A DNA stretch of 33,226 bases, taken from assembly GCA_903904515.1 (NCBI GenBank), contig CAIVCR010000065.1, forward strand, positions 1-33,226. Direction: 5' to 3'. Each line of letters starts with the position of its first letter. Position 1 is the stretch's first letter. Origin of the DNA: an uncultured Bacteroidia bacterium. GTDB lineage: Bacteria; Bacteroidota; Bacteroidia; Bacteroidales; Prolixibacteraceae. The notes below the pieces were generated by a model. The model had not been told where the DNA came from. It made no database searches and saw nothing but the letters and a program-made list of their open reading frames with translations. The position numbers were made by a program, and so were the translations under genes. Below are positions 1 to 8,322 of the stretch, one piece after another.

Positions 1-33
1 ATCCCGCACCCTCATCACTACATATCGAAGAGT

Positions 34-109
34 GTCATTGCGAGTCGCCATCAAAAATCTTAAAGTCCATCAGGACCTGGATTACCTGCAATGGTGACGA
101 AGCAATCTC
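34..109. repeat. Interspersed inverted repeat of the GTCATTGCGAG / GACGAAGCAATCTC type
   Basis: GTCATTGCGAG at 34-44 and GACGAAGCAATCTC at 96-109 match, from memory, the two ends of a short palindromic repeat scattered between genes in many bacterial genomes. In the usual form the ends lie close together; here about 50 bp separate them. The rest of 1-236, downstream of pstB, holds no credible gene, and I see no phoU remnant in it. Confidence 0.4.
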
Positions 110-236
110 AAATGTTTAGCTGCCTCCCGTGATGGTTACAGCTTGCCCGGATAAAGTAACGCATTATCTATGAGGCGATACCCTGAGCCAATTAAAGTGA
201 GATCTCCACGTTAATACGCCGGTAATTCCAAGAGTT

Positions 237-1061
237 TTAACTAAATCCCCCGCTGATGTACTCTTTGGTAAGCTTGTGCTTCGGATGATTAAACACCTGA
301 TCAGCGGTGCCAAATTCAATCAGCTCGCCCAGGTACATAAAAGCTATATAATCGGCGATTCGTTTTGCCTGCCGCAAAGTATGTGTTACAAGAACAATTG
401 TGTACTTATCCTTAATCGACAGAAAGAGCTCTTCGATCGTTTTGGAAGAGATCGGATCGAGTGCAGATGTCGCCTCGTCTCCCAAAATAATTTCAGGCTC
501 CACGGCCAAGCCACGAGCCAGACAAAGCCGTTGCTGTTGACCAATGGATAGTTTCGACGCGGGAGATTTCAAACGATCCTTGACCTCATCCCACAAACCA
601 ACGGCATTAAGCTGATGACGGGCAATCGCATACAATTTACGTTTCCCTCTCACTCCATGGAGGCGTGGACCATAAACGACGTTGTCAATAATTGACATCG
701 GGAGTGAACAGGGGCGTTGAGCCAGTAGTCCCATTTTCTTTCGGATATGGGTAACCTCCGTACCCTTGGCATAGATGTCCTCGCAATCGACAAAAAGCTT
801 TCCCGTAATTTTTACATCCACGGAATCGTCATGAAGCCGGTTAAAGGTGCGGAGTAATGTTGTCTTTCCGCAACCCGAAGGCCCTATGATACATGTAATG
901 CTTTTATCCGGAATAGCCATATTTATATTCTTAAGGATATGGTTATTCTGAATATAAAGATTCAGATTTTCGACCTCAATATGCGGTTTTAGGCAATCTG
1001 ACAAACTGCTGAAATTCGGTTTTAGTTGCTCTGCAATTAAGGGTGCTGTCATCAGTTCCAT
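237..1061 (-). CDS. pstB: Phosphate ABC transporter ATP-binding protein PstB
   Basis: This is the ATPase of the PstSCAB high-affinity phosphate importer; it energises the PstC/PstA channel from the cytoplasmic side. The 274-residue protein has a Walker A motif GPSGCGKTT at residues 60-68, a Q-loop (LLAQRPCSLPMSI, like the PstB consensus FQKPNPFPMSI), a signature motif LSIGQQQR at 171-178, a Walker B with D195-E196 and an H-loop (VTHT). Two positions depart from the usual PstB sequence: LSGGQ reads LSIGQ, and LDEPTSALDP reads GDEATSALDP. The catalytic Glu and Lys remain, so activity is expected. It is the last gene of the pst operon, 5 bp after pstA. The N-terminal extension of about 25 residues before the ABC core makes M4 a possible alternative start. 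Confidence 0.95.
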   Translation of the reverse strand: MELMTAPLIAEQLKPNFSSLSDCLKPHIEVENLNLYIQNNHILKNINMAIPDKSITCIIGPSGCGKTTLLRTFNRLHDDSVDVKITGKLFVDCEDIYAKGTEVTHIRKKMGLLAQRPCSLPMSIIDNVVYGPRLHGVRGKRKLYAIARHQLNAVGLWDEVKDRLKSPASKLSIGQQQRLCLARGLAVEPEIILGDEATSALDPISSKTIEELFLSIKDKYTIVLVTHTLRQAKRIADYIAFMYLGELIEFGTADQVFNHPKHKLTKEYISGGFS

Positions 1062-1066
1062 ATAAA

Positions 1067-1906
1067 TTATATTTTATTTTTTGAAAGTCTTCTACTGAAA
1101 TATCTCGCGGAAAAGCTCAGCGTCAGAATGATTATAGTCAAAACCAGCGCTGCCGCATAGGCTCTGTTTTGAACCTCCTCAATGGGACTACTCAGCTGAA
1201 AAAAGATGGCCAAGGGGAGTGAGGCAGTTGGCTGGGTAAGTGAGGTTGGAATACTATCAGTATAACCTGCTGTAAACAAAACAGTGGCGGCATCACCGAT
1301 TCCGCGGCCTACAGACAGGAGAACAGCAGTCGAAATTCCGGGAAGAAGTTGCCGCGTAATTACCTTTATCGTCTCATAATTGGTCGCGCCGAGCGATTTT
1401 GTAGCCTCAACCAGATCATTGGGAATTAGGATGGCAACCTCATCAATGGATCGGATCATCACAGGAATTATCAACAGAGTAACGGCAATAATACCGCCGA
1501 GCAAAGAAGCTTGCAAGCCAAAATAGATCATTACTGTAAATCCGAACGCTCCATATACAATTGAAGGGATTCCAAAGAGTACATCAAAAGTCAGCCTGGC
1601 GAAGGCTGCCAGTTTGCTTTTGCGCCTAAGGGTAAAATTCAGATACATAACCACCGGTACGCTAATCATAAGGCTGATCACTACAGAAAAGAATATCAGG
1701 TAAAGTGACCCTATAATCGCATTCAATATTCCCCCCTCTTTCCCCAGGTAGAATCCTCCGCTGGGAATCTGAGAAATCATTTCCCACGAAAGGGATGGCA
1801 ACCCCTTCTTCATAATAACATAAAGAATATACAGCAAGATGCTAAGGATCACCACAGTCGAACCGATCATCAGGAATTTAAAAATCTTCTCTTCGAGTTT
1901 TTTCAT
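1067..1906 (-). CDS. pstA: Phosphate ABC transporter permease PstA
   Basis: This inner-membrane permease pairs with PstC to form the phosphate channel. The 279-residue protein has about six hydrophobic segments. It has the PstA-type sequence FGIPSIVYGAFG near the middle and the EAA loop EATKSLGATNYETIK, which docks on PstB. The C-terminus ends in a basic tail (SARYFSRRLSKNKI). The length is normal for PstA. About 106 bp separate it from pstC upstream, unlike the other tightly packed junctions of this operon; that gap holds a GC-rich hairpin. The pstC-pstA-pstB order is canonical. Confidence 0.94.
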   Translation of the reverse strand: MKKLEEKIFKFLMIGSTVVILSILLYILYVIMKKGLPSLSWEMISQIPSGGFYLGKEGGILNAIIGSLYLIFFSVVISLMISVPVVMYLNFTLRRKSKLAAFARLTFDVLFGIPSIVYGAFGFTVMIYFGLQASLLGGIIAVTLLIIPVMIRSIDEVAILIPNDLVEATKSLGATNYETIKVITRQLLPGISTAVLLSVGRGIGDAATVLFTAGYTDSIPTSLTQPTASLPLAIFFQLSSPIEEVQNRAYAAALVLTIIILTLSFSARYFSRRLSKNKI

Positions 1907-1943
1907 CAGATAAGAATATGTTGTTTAAAGGTCTGATAGCTTG

Positions 1944-1959
1944 CCCCGATCCATCGGGG
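1944..1959. promoter_or_regulatory. CCCCGAT/ATCGGGG hairpin between pstC and pstA
   Basis: CCCCGAT (1944-1950) and ATCGGGG (1953-1959) form perfect 7-bp arms around a 2-base loop in the 106-bp gap between pstC and pstA. No T-run follows on the minus strand, so it does not look like an intrinsic terminator. It could be an mRNA stability or attenuation hairpin, or an inserted palindromic repeat. Function is unknown. Confidence 0.45.
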
Positions 1960-2012
1960 GAAATCGCATATGAGTTTTTCAACCTTGTTGTTGGTTAAAG
2001 CTGATACTTGTT

Positions 2013-2909
2013 TCATAATTGATATCTTTTATCGATCTGAATAAGCACCAGACGCGAGATTATATTAAAAACAACAATGATGAAGAACAGTATGAACGCC
2101 GCAAACATCAGCGCTGATTCATACTGAGGCACTGACATCATTTCACCGTAATTATTGGCAATCAGGGCCGGTATTGGATAACAGGCATCAAAAATGGATT
2201 TAGGAAGATCTGTGAAGTTTCCACATACCATCAACACTGCTATCGTTTCACCAAAAGCCCTCGATATTGCCAAAACAGTTGCGGCTACAATTCCGGGAAT
2301 CGATTTGCGGATTACAACCTTTTTTACCGTTTGCCATTTGGTAGCTCCCAGCGACATCGACGCCTCCCGCATCTCTTTGGGGACAGCTGAAAAAACCTCC
2401 ATTAAAATACTAATTATCAATGGAATTATCATAATTGCCAATACAATGCCACCAGCAAGGACACTATACCCTGTCGAGAACTCCACGAAATGGGGTGCCA
2501 ACTTTTCGGAGATAAATGGAACAATAGTCAGAGTGCCCCAAACACCATAAATTACAGGTGGAATTCCTGAAAGCAAATCAACAACCGAACTAAATGCGCG
2601 TAGAATGCGGGGTGAGGCATATTCTATAATATAGATTGAAGTCAACAGCGACAAAGGCAATGCGATTAATATCGCGATGCCAGTAACAAAAAGCGTACTG
2701 ATTATATAGGATGCAAATCCGAAGTCTCCTTTGAAGGGACGCCAGTTACTGGTTGTTAAAAGTGTCCAAAGGCTCTTATCGTGTATTATTGGGAGTGACT
2801 TATAGAATAATCCCCCGCCAATTACGAAAAGCAACAAAATCGACACGATAGTTGCGCCCAACATGTAATGTCGTGCAATTTTATCTTTCAGCAGTCTCCC
2901 CTTCAACAT
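2013..2909 (-). CDS. pstC: Phosphate ABC transporter permease PstC
   Basis: This is the second inner-membrane permease of the phosphate importer. The 298-residue protein has about six transmembrane segments, the PstC-type stretch LLSGIPPVIYGVWG and the EAA loop REASMSLGATKWQTVKK. Its ATG directly abuts the stop codon of pstS (no bases between them), so translational coupling is likely. The length fits the family. The order after PstS and before PstA, plus the presence of both permease signatures, makes the assignment to PstC rather than PstA secure. Confidence 0.94.
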   Translation of the reverse strand: MLKGRLLKDKIARHYMLGATIVSILLLFVIGGGLFYKSLPIIHDKSLWTLLTTSNWRPFKGDFGFASYIISTLFVTGIAILIALPLSLLTSIYIIEYASPRILRAFSSVVDLLSGIPPVIYGVWGTLTIVPFISEKLAPHFVEFSTGYSVLAGGIVLAIMIIPLIISILMEVFSAVPKEMREASMSLGATKWQTVKKVVIRKSIPGIVAATVLAISRAFGETIAVLMVCGNFTDLPKSIFDACYPIPALIANNYGEMMSVPQYESALMFAAFILFFIIVVFNIISRLVLIQIDKRYQL

Positions 2910-3860
2910 TTAATTTAAACTTTTAAGCCCTTTATTAATAATATCTTTTGAAAGAATAATATAACCAGTATCATTTACATATTTCTGACCATCAGCTAAA
3001 ACCCATTTGAGAAATTCAATGACCAATTTGTTGGTTGGTTTTCCATGGGTGACAAAATAAAGATCTCGTGCGGGAGGCGACGGGTATTTCCCTTTTGTTA
3101 TCGCTTCGATAAGATCATTCATTGTGCCGTAAAAATCTTCTTCCGGATCAATCTTCCCGTTTTTATTCAAATCGACAGGAACAACCCTGATCCCTGAGAT
3201 CTGTTTTTTAGTAGTGAAATCATAGGCATAACCAATATTGTTAAATCCAATGCCGATGGGATCTTTTTTAACGGCAAGGGCTAAACCCGGATCACCAAAA
3301 ACGCCGCTTCCCAACAGATCCTCCTGCTTTTTTCCAAAGTATTTTGCCCAAACCTCCGCAGCACCACAAGCATCTGACCTGGTATAAACGTGAAGGGGGG
3401 TTTTGGATTTGGAATTAAATGCCTGTCCCCAGGTTTTATACTTTCCGGTAACCCAGATGTCGTTTCCGGCATCAGGGTTTAATCCAGTGGCAAGAATATC
3501 ATTCAATGCCGGATTCTGCGCGCTGATTACAGCAACAACAGCATCTTTAGTCACTGCAAATCCCATGGCCCCTTTATTCACCTCTTCAGGATATATCTCA
3601 CGGGAAACCATCCCAATATCCACCATATTATTCAATACATCAGTCATCCCCTTTCCTGCACCGCCTGCCGAAATATCTATTTTAACTTCAGGATTCACCT
3701 TTTTGAACTCCTCTGCCCATTTTACCGCCATTGGATAGAGTGCGAAAGCGCCGGAAAAGGAGAGCCTTCCTTCCAGCTTACCCTGCCCAAAGGTCCGATT
3801 TGAGATTATAAAATTGCAAAATAATAAAGCGAATATCCCAAAAAATAATTTATTTTTCAT
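2910..3860 (-). CDS. pstS: Phosphate ABC transporter substrate-binding protein PstS-like
   Basis: This periplasmic binding protein captures phosphate and delivers it to PstCA. The 316-residue protein begins with a signal peptide (hydrophobic IFALLFCNFIIS, cleavage probably near FGQG). Phosphate-binding-type motifs are visible: SGAFALYP after the first strand, SAGGAGKGM, and TRSDACGAAEVW, which corresponds to the RSDGSGT loop of classical PstS. It lacks the strict GAGA start of the E. coli type and belongs to the broader PBP-like phosphate-binding family. It lies 18 bp after the porin gene and abuts pstC, so it is inside the operon. Confidence 0.9.
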   Translation of the reverse strand: MKNKLFFGIFALLFCNFIISNRTFGQGKLEGRLSFSGAFALYPMAVKWAEEFKKVNPEVKIDISAGGAGKGMTDVLNNMVDIGMVSREIYPEEVNKGAMGFAVTKDAVVAVISAQNPALNDILATGLNPDAGNDIWVTGKYKTWGQAFNSKSKTPLHVYTRSDACGAAEVWAKYFGKKQEDLLGSGVFGDPGLALAVKKDPIGIGFNNIGYAYDFTTKKQISGIRVVPVDLNKNGKIDPEEDFYGTMNDLIEAITKGKYPSPPARDLYFVTHGKPTNKLVIEFLKWVLADGQKYVNDTGYIILSKDIINKGLKSLN

Positions 3861-3878
3861 GTTTTTGATAATCTATTT

Positions 3879-4991
3879 TTAAAAACTTATTTGATATTGA
3901 ATAACTGCCATGTTGTTTGTTTTTGAATTGGCCTCTTTCTTAACGACAGTAACAGCAGCCTGAATCTTTGACCAGTTATTAAAATGATAGGTTCCGCCAA
4001 TCAGATAATTTGTCGTTGCATTCTTTGAAACCGCACTGTTTGGATCATTTGTATCATACCTCAATAACAATTGGAATCGGGATGGAATTAGGAAATATCC
4101 TGTTTCTGCATACCAGCCATTTCGTTTAATGGCTCCATCCTTTCCCTCAATATATTCAGATCGGAGTAAGAAGCGTTTAAATTCATAATTCAATTCAATA
4201 CCTGTCCGATTACGAACATGATTGACAGCCGATGGAGTTCCATAGAACCCTGTACCCGAATAAAATGAGCCTCCAATTCCAACTCCTTCAAAAGGATGAG
4301 CGACTAACCTTCCCGACAGATCTTTAGTATTGTTGTTATCTGCCACATTAATTCCAGAACCATTAAACAATCCAATCTTATATTCAAGCAAGTACCTTTT
4401 TGAATATTTCAGAAAGCTACCGCCCACTTGCACGCCAATATCGCGGCCATTTTGATTGCCGATTACATCAGTTGACCGGGAAACCAAAGCCTCAACAACC
4501 TGAGCCCTGTCAGAAATTTCAAGTTTACTGTCAGATAGCAGATTTTGGAACGAAAAAGGGATCTTTGCCTCTCCTAGTGTAACATTAAAATAATCTTTAA
4601 GCTTTATCTCAGCATAAGCTTCCAATATCTTAGGACTACCGGCAAAATCGGTAAGCAGCTTATACGAAAAGTAAGGACTTATATTCCCCTGTAAATCGAG
4701 CCTGGCCCTGCGGATATCAAAACCATCAGTTTTGCCGGTTTGCTGGATAAACTGGTACCGAATCTGGGAGTAGCCCGTCAATTGAAAAGGTCTGCCAGTG
4801 CTGGCAAAAAACGTTTTCTTGTTAGCGTCTATATCCTGTTGCTTAATGGCCGCCTCAGCCCTCACGGAATCTGCCTCCTCCTGTGTAATCGTCTTATTTT
4901 TAATTAATAAGTTAAGGACATCATTTGTAGATTGTCCAAAATTACTCAATGCAAGTATTAAAAACAGCAACCCTAAAAATAGTTTTTTCAT
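3879..4991 (-). CDS. Phosphate-selective porin (OprO/OprP family)
   Basis: This outer-membrane beta-barrel is predicted to pass phosphate or polyphosphate. The 370-residue protein has a signal peptide (MKKLFLGLLFLILALSNFGQ), then a short region (QEEADSVRAEAAIKQQD) with coiled-coil-like composition, which in related trimeric porins precedes the barrel. The rest alternates strands ending in aromatic residues and finishes in YQISF, a typical C-terminal outer-membrane targeting strand. It is the first gene of the pst operon, 18 bp before pstS. That placement supports a phosphate role better than sequence alone; the exact substrate is inferred. Confidence 0.85.
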   Translation of the reverse strand: MKKLFLGLLFLILALSNFGQSTNDVLNLLIKNKTITQEEADSVRAEAAIKQQDIDANKKTFFASTGRPFQLTGYSQIRYQFIQQTGKTDGFDIRRARLDLQGNISPYFSYKLLTDFAGSPKILEAYAEIKLKDYFNVTLGEAKIPFSFQNLLSDSKLEISDRAQVVEALVSRSTDVIGNQNGRDIGVQVGGSFLKYSKRYLLEYKIGLFNGSGINVADNNNTKDLSGRLVAHPFEGVGIGGSFYSGTGFYGTPSAVNHVRNRTGIELNYEFKRFLLRSEYIEGKDGAIKRNGWYAETGYFLIPSRFQLLLRYDTNDPNSAVSKNATTNYLIGGTYHFNNWSKIQAAVTVVKKEANSKTNNMAVIQYQISF

Positions 4992-5011
4992 CGATAATTC
5001 AATTATTTAAA

Positions 5012-5031
5012 GACAAGATATTTAGCTTGTC
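5012..5031. promoter_or_regulatory. GACAAG-N8-CTTGTC inverted repeat upstream of the pst operon
   Basis: GACAAG (5012-5017) and CTTGTC (5026-5031) are perfect 6-bp arms about 20 bp upstream of the porin ATG (minus strand). It could be a regulator site or a 5' UTR hairpin. A near-match to the -7 box (TTAATTTG on the minus strand) lies just upstream. No classical Pho box was recognised. The remaining sequence to 5270 is AT-rich with no gene. Confidence 0.4.
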
Positions 5032-5271
5032 AAATTAAAAGTTAATACTGATTCATTTAGCACTTATGGTTATGAGATACTTCAATTCAATACATTAAAT
5101 ATTTCATATTCAAACCAATAAAAATCAACTATTTTCCACGCGAAAAAAATTGAAACGATCAGATAATAGTTTACTTTCTTGCCCGGTACAAAAATGGGGG
5201 GATTCATAAACTGTGACAATACCACAAATTGTGTATTTAATCTAACTGTAAGTAGGTATGGGGAGGGATAA

Positions 5272-5544
5272 TGGTTAATGGCGGCTGGCTATTGGCAACT
5301 GGCGGCTGGCTACTGGCTACTGGCTGTTGGCAACTGGCTGTTGGCTACTGGCAGCTGGCGGCTGGCGGCTGGCAACTGGCTGTTGGCAACTGGCAACTGG
5401 CTATTGGCGGCTGGCGGCTGGCAACTGGCTGTTGGCGGCTGGCTGTTGGCTACTGGCGGCTGGCGGGTAGCAACTGGCTGTTGGCGGCTGGCTGTTGGCT
5501 ACTGGCGGCTGGCGGGTAGCAACTGGCTGTTGGCGGGTAGCAGG
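5272..5544 (+). repeat. Heptanucleotide tandem array, unit TGGCDRY, 38 units in perfect register
   Basis: One TGGTTAA unit (5272-5278) is followed by 38 consecutive 7-bp units (5279-5544) with no change of register. The first four bases are TGGC in 35 units and TAGC in three. The variable triplets are GGC (10), TGT (8), AAC (8), TAC (5), GGG (3), TAT (2), AGC (1) and AGG (1), so position 6 is always a purine. Units 24-30 are repeated almost exactly as units 31-37, a 49-bp higher-order duplication. Two forward frames are open through the array only because no unit makes a stop there; the repetitive peptides and lack of a gene context argue against coding. It sits upstream of the pst operon and downstream of the cation-efflux gene. 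Confidence 0.9.
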
Positions 5545-5617
5545 TCTTTACCGGGGGAAAATCGCCATTTGAAATACAGGGATATGAAAAAAAATACTTT
5601 CAGAAAAAGGCATACAA

Positions 5618-5640
5618 GCCAGCTGCAAGTAGCCAGCAAC
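5618..5640 (-). repeat. Inverted heptamer tail of the 5272-5544 array
   Basis: Read on the minus strand, this stretch is made of TGGCTAC, TTGCAGC and TGGCTTG, about three units of the same heptamer family in opposite orientation to the array 75 bp to the left. Array and tail could pair as a long hairpin. The intervening 5545-5617 holds no gene; a 24-codon frame starting at 5584 reads through the tail and is probably spurious. Confidence 0.7.
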
Positions 5641-5705
5641 AAATCAGTATCCTATTAATAAGCAAGGACATTTCGCGTCCTATGCCAATTTTTCAGCTCA
5701 GAAAT

Positions 5706-6608
5706 TCAGTGATCGAGGTTGTTGATCAGTGATTTTTCGTCGGCCCGTTCCCATTCGGGTTGAATATTAAAGTGGTGAATTGAGAAGTTATCCAGCGTTG
5801 CATCCACCTTTTCCAGGATAAGTTCGAATTGTGAAATCGTAAAATCTTCTTTGAGATCGAGGTGAGCTTCAAACATCATTTCGTGATCATCGAGTTTCCA
5901 TACATGTACATGATGTATATTTTTAACGCCTTCAATTTTAGCTATCTCATCTGCTATCGCCTCAATACTGATCTGGGATGGTGTAAACTGCATGAAAATT
6001 CGTAACGACGAGTAGAAGATACCCCAGCTGCTATATATCAGAAAGATAGAAATCACAATAGTTATTGCCCCGTCAACCCAGAACCAACCCAGGAACTTAA
6101 TGGCAAACCCTCCGATAAAAACGCCGACAGAGGTGAGCATATCGGTAAACAGGTGCAAATAGGCAGAACGCATATTGGTATTGGTTTCCGCCCCTCTTTT
6201 AACCAGTAGGGCGCTGATGCCATTGAAAAGGATACCGAGTGCAGCCAGATAAATTACGATATTCCCTTCAATTGGTCGGGGATTCATCAGCCTGTCGATC
6301 GCTTCATCAACAAGTATTGCCGCAACAATCATCAACGTTGCGGAATTTGTAAATGCGGCGAATATCCCTGCCCGTTTGTATCCAAAAGTTTGTTTCAGTG
6401 TCCTTTCCCGACCTGAAAGCTTCTCTGCAATATAGCTGAAAAGCAAGGCAAGCACATCGCTAAAGTTATGAGCTGCATCAGAAAGCAGAGCAATACTGCT
6501 GGAGAGTAAACCTCCAACAATCTGAGCAACAGTGATTCCAACATTTAAAATTATAGAAAGAATCAGACTTTTACCGTTTGCAGGATGATGATAATGTTCG
6601 TTGCTCAT
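5706..6608 (-). CDS. Cation diffusion facilitator (CzcD/ZitB-like) efflux transporter
   Basis: This inner-membrane antiporter exports divalent metal (most often Zn2+, also Co2+ or Cd2+) in exchange for protons. The 300-residue protein has six predicted transmembrane segments. The metal site is recognisable: D44, H47 and D51 in LLSDAAHNFSDV of TM2, and H and D of LHLFTDMLTSVG in TM5. The C-terminal cytoplasmic domain (IEGVKNIHHVHVWKLDDHEMMFEAHLDL) has the ferredoxin-like fold sequence of CDF proteins. The His-rich N-terminus (EHYHHP) is common in zinc members. It stands alone, so the metal cannot be fixed from context. Confidence 0.93.
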   Translation of the reverse strand: MSNEHYHHPANGKSLILSIILNVGITVAQIVGGLLSSSIALLSDAAHNFSDVLALLFSYIAEKLSGRERTLKQTFGYKRAGIFAAFTNSATLMIVAAILVDEAIDRLMNPRPIEGNIVIYLAALGILFNGISALLVKRGAETNTNMRSAYLHLFTDMLTSVGVFIGGFAIKFLGWFWVDGAITIVISIFLIYSSWGIFYSSLRIFMQFTPSQISIEAIADEIAKIEGVKNIHHVHVWKLDDHEMMFEAHLDLKEDFTISQFELILEKVDATLDNFSIHHFNIQPEWERADEKSLINNLDH

Positions 6609-6828
6609 TTGGTTTTCTCAGTGTTTTATATCGGCGTTAACTTGAAAATCTTAATTCAATAACAATGTAGCAGGCAAAGAGTTCAATGATACATTATCCG
6701 AGGAAATAGTTGTAATCGAATGTAGTTCAATTATTTAAATTCATACCACCCCTTTGCGCCTAACTGAACGAATAGACTAATTTTCCAGAAGGATATAAAC
6801 AGGGTACGCTATCTATCCTTTAAACCAA

Positions 6829-6836
6829 TATATTTG
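6829..6836 (+). promoter_or_regulatory. Bacteroidota -7 box TATATTTG
   Basis: TATATTTG fits TAnnTTTG exactly and lies 18 bp before the preferred ATG of the HAD gene, giving a predicted leader of about 15 nt. No convincing -33 TTG partner is seen at the usual spacing. Confidence 0.5.
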
Positions 6837-6854
6837 CATTCAATAACCCGCAAT

Positions 6855-7511
6855 ATGACCGTACAACCGATTCGCAATATTATTTTTGATCTGGGTGGTG
6901 TCATCCTGAATATTAATCCTCAGCTCACGGTAGATGAGTTTCGGAAATTAGGCTGGAGTGATTTCTATGAGGAGAATAAAAAGTCGTTAGCCAGGGAGCT
7001 CTTTTTTCAGCTTGAGCAGGGAAACTCTTCTCCCGGAGCCTTTCGCGACGCTGTCAGGGCGATGATTAATGTTCAGATCAAAGACAGCTCAATTGATGAA
7101 GCATGGTCGGCAATGATTCTTGATATCCCTAAGGAGCGGATCAGATATCTGGAAGAGTTGAAAAAGGGCTACCGGATCTTTTTGCTGAGCAACACCAATG
7201 AGATACACCGGTTGAAATTTCATCGTGAATTTGAAAATGAATTCGGCTATTCGTTTTATGATCTCTTCGAACGGAATTTCTATTCTCATGAGATGGGATT
7301 GCGAAAACCCAATCCTGAGATTTATGATAAAGCATTAAAAGAGGCCGGCATTCTGGCTGAAGAGACTCTGTTTATTGATGATATGGCAGAGAATACAGAG
7401 GCAGCAAAAGGCTTAGGGATGAGGGTATTGCATATTGAGCCCGGGAAATTAATGGAGGTATTACCAGAATACCTGGAAAGATTTGACAGCTATCCAGCTA
7501 GTGATTGTTAA
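6855..7511 (+). CDS. HAD-superfamily hydrolase (HAD-IA, YihX-like phosphatase)
   Basis: This is a probable sugar-phosphate or small-molecule phosphatase of the cytoplasm. The 218-residue protein has motif I FDLGGVIL (nucleophile D12), motif II LLSNTNEIH, motif III GLRKPNPEIY (the Lys) and motif IV LFIDDMAENTEAA. The second Asp of motif I is replaced by Gly (DLGG), as in the YihX/HAD-IA 3 group. The cap is helical, lying between motifs I and II. I chose the ATG at 6855 over an in-frame TTG at 6834, because the TTG falls inside the -7 promoter box. The substrate is unknown. Confidence 0.88.
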   Translation: MTVQPIRNIIFDLGGVILNINPQLTVDEFRKLGWSDFYEENKKSLARELFFQLEQGNSSPGAFRDAVRAMINVQIKDSSIDEAWSAMILDIPKERIRYLEELKKGYRIFLLSNTNEIHRLKFHREFENEFGYSFYDLFERNFYSHEMGLRKPNPEIYDKALKEAGILAEETLFIDDMAENTEAAKGLGMRVLHIEPGKLMEVLPEYLERFDSYPASDC

Positions 7512-7581
7512 TCACTTGAATAAACTACAGCTAAACAATAAATTGGTAAATTCAGACCTGCCTGCATTCGGGACTGTAGAA

Positions 7582-8274
7582 TCATCCATCAATTGTCCTG
7601 ACAAAATAATTCCACACGGGATCATTGGGAGTCGGGGCGACGATGGTGATTGGTTCACCGGTTACGGGGTGGGTAAATTCTATTTTCCGTGCATGAAGAT
7701 GGATTCCACCATCACTGTTTGAACGTGGGAACCCGTATTTAAGATCCCCTTTGATATGTAACCCAATAGCTGCCAACTGAGCCCTGATCTGATGATGACG
7801 ACCCGTATGGAGCTCAATTTCGAGCAAATGAAACTTGTCTGAAGAACCCAGATAGCGATAGGTTAGGCTCGCTCTTTTCGACTCTTTCCGTTCATTAGGA
7901 TAGGCAAACGACATATTACGGCGGGTGTCGCGTACCAGCCAATGATCGAGCAATCCGGTTAATGGCTCGGGTTTTTTATCTACGACGGCCCAATAGGTCT
8001 TATGAATTGCCCGCTCCTCCTTGAACAGTTCATTGAGACGGGAAAGCGCTTTGGAGGTTCGTGCAAAAAGTACAGCCCCGCTGGTAGGCCGGTCAAGGCG
8101 ATGGGTCACTCCTAAAAACACAGCTCCTGGCTTATTATAATGTTCTTTAATATAAGATTTTACATCATCACCTAAGGTGCGGTCGCCGGTTTTATCACCT
8201 TGTACGATATCCCCGCACTGTTTATTGATGGCTATAATGTGATTATCTTCAAAAAGAACGGAAAGCTGAGTCAT
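7582..8274 (-). CDS. RluA-family RNA pseudouridine synthase
   Basis: This enzyme isomerises specific uridines in rRNA or tRNA to pseudouridine. The 230-residue protein has the family motif HRLDRPTSGAVLFART with catalytic Asp61, and the downstream RASLTYRYLG and ELHTGRHHQIRAQLAAIG motifs. No N-terminal S4 domain is present, so it is a short RluA/TruC-like member rather than RluD. It converges with the HAD gene across 70 bp with no clear terminator. The target uridine cannot be told from sequence. Confidence 0.92.
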   Translation of the reverse strand: MTQLSVLFEDNHIIAINKQCGDIVQGDKTGDRTLGDDVKSYIKEHYNKPGAVFLGVTHRLDRPTSGAVLFARTSKALSRLNELFKEERAIHKTYWAVVDKKPEPLTGLLDHWLVRDTRRNMSFAYPNERKESKRASLTYRYLGSSDKFHLLEIELHTGRHHQIRAQLAAIGLHIKGDLKYGFPRSNSDGGIHLHARKIEFTHPVTGEPITIVAPTPNDPVWNYFVRTIDG

Positions 8275-8322
8275 TAAAAAATGGATTATAAGAAAAATAT
8301 GGATGTTTGATCTGTTTAGATA

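Noticed and set aside
1..236. phoU or a phoU remnant after pstB
   Set aside because: No frame of useful length or PhoU-like motif is seen; the stretch looks like an intergenic repeat.
5272..5544. CRISPR-like array
   Set aside because: The period is 7 bp with no long repeat-spacer alternation and no cas genes nearby.
5271..5658. Two overlapping plus-strand open frames of 82 and 126 codons across the heptamer array
   Set aside because: They are open only because the TGGCDRY units contain no stop in two frames. The peptides are low-complexity (GWLLATG-like) and no promoter or ribosome site supports them.
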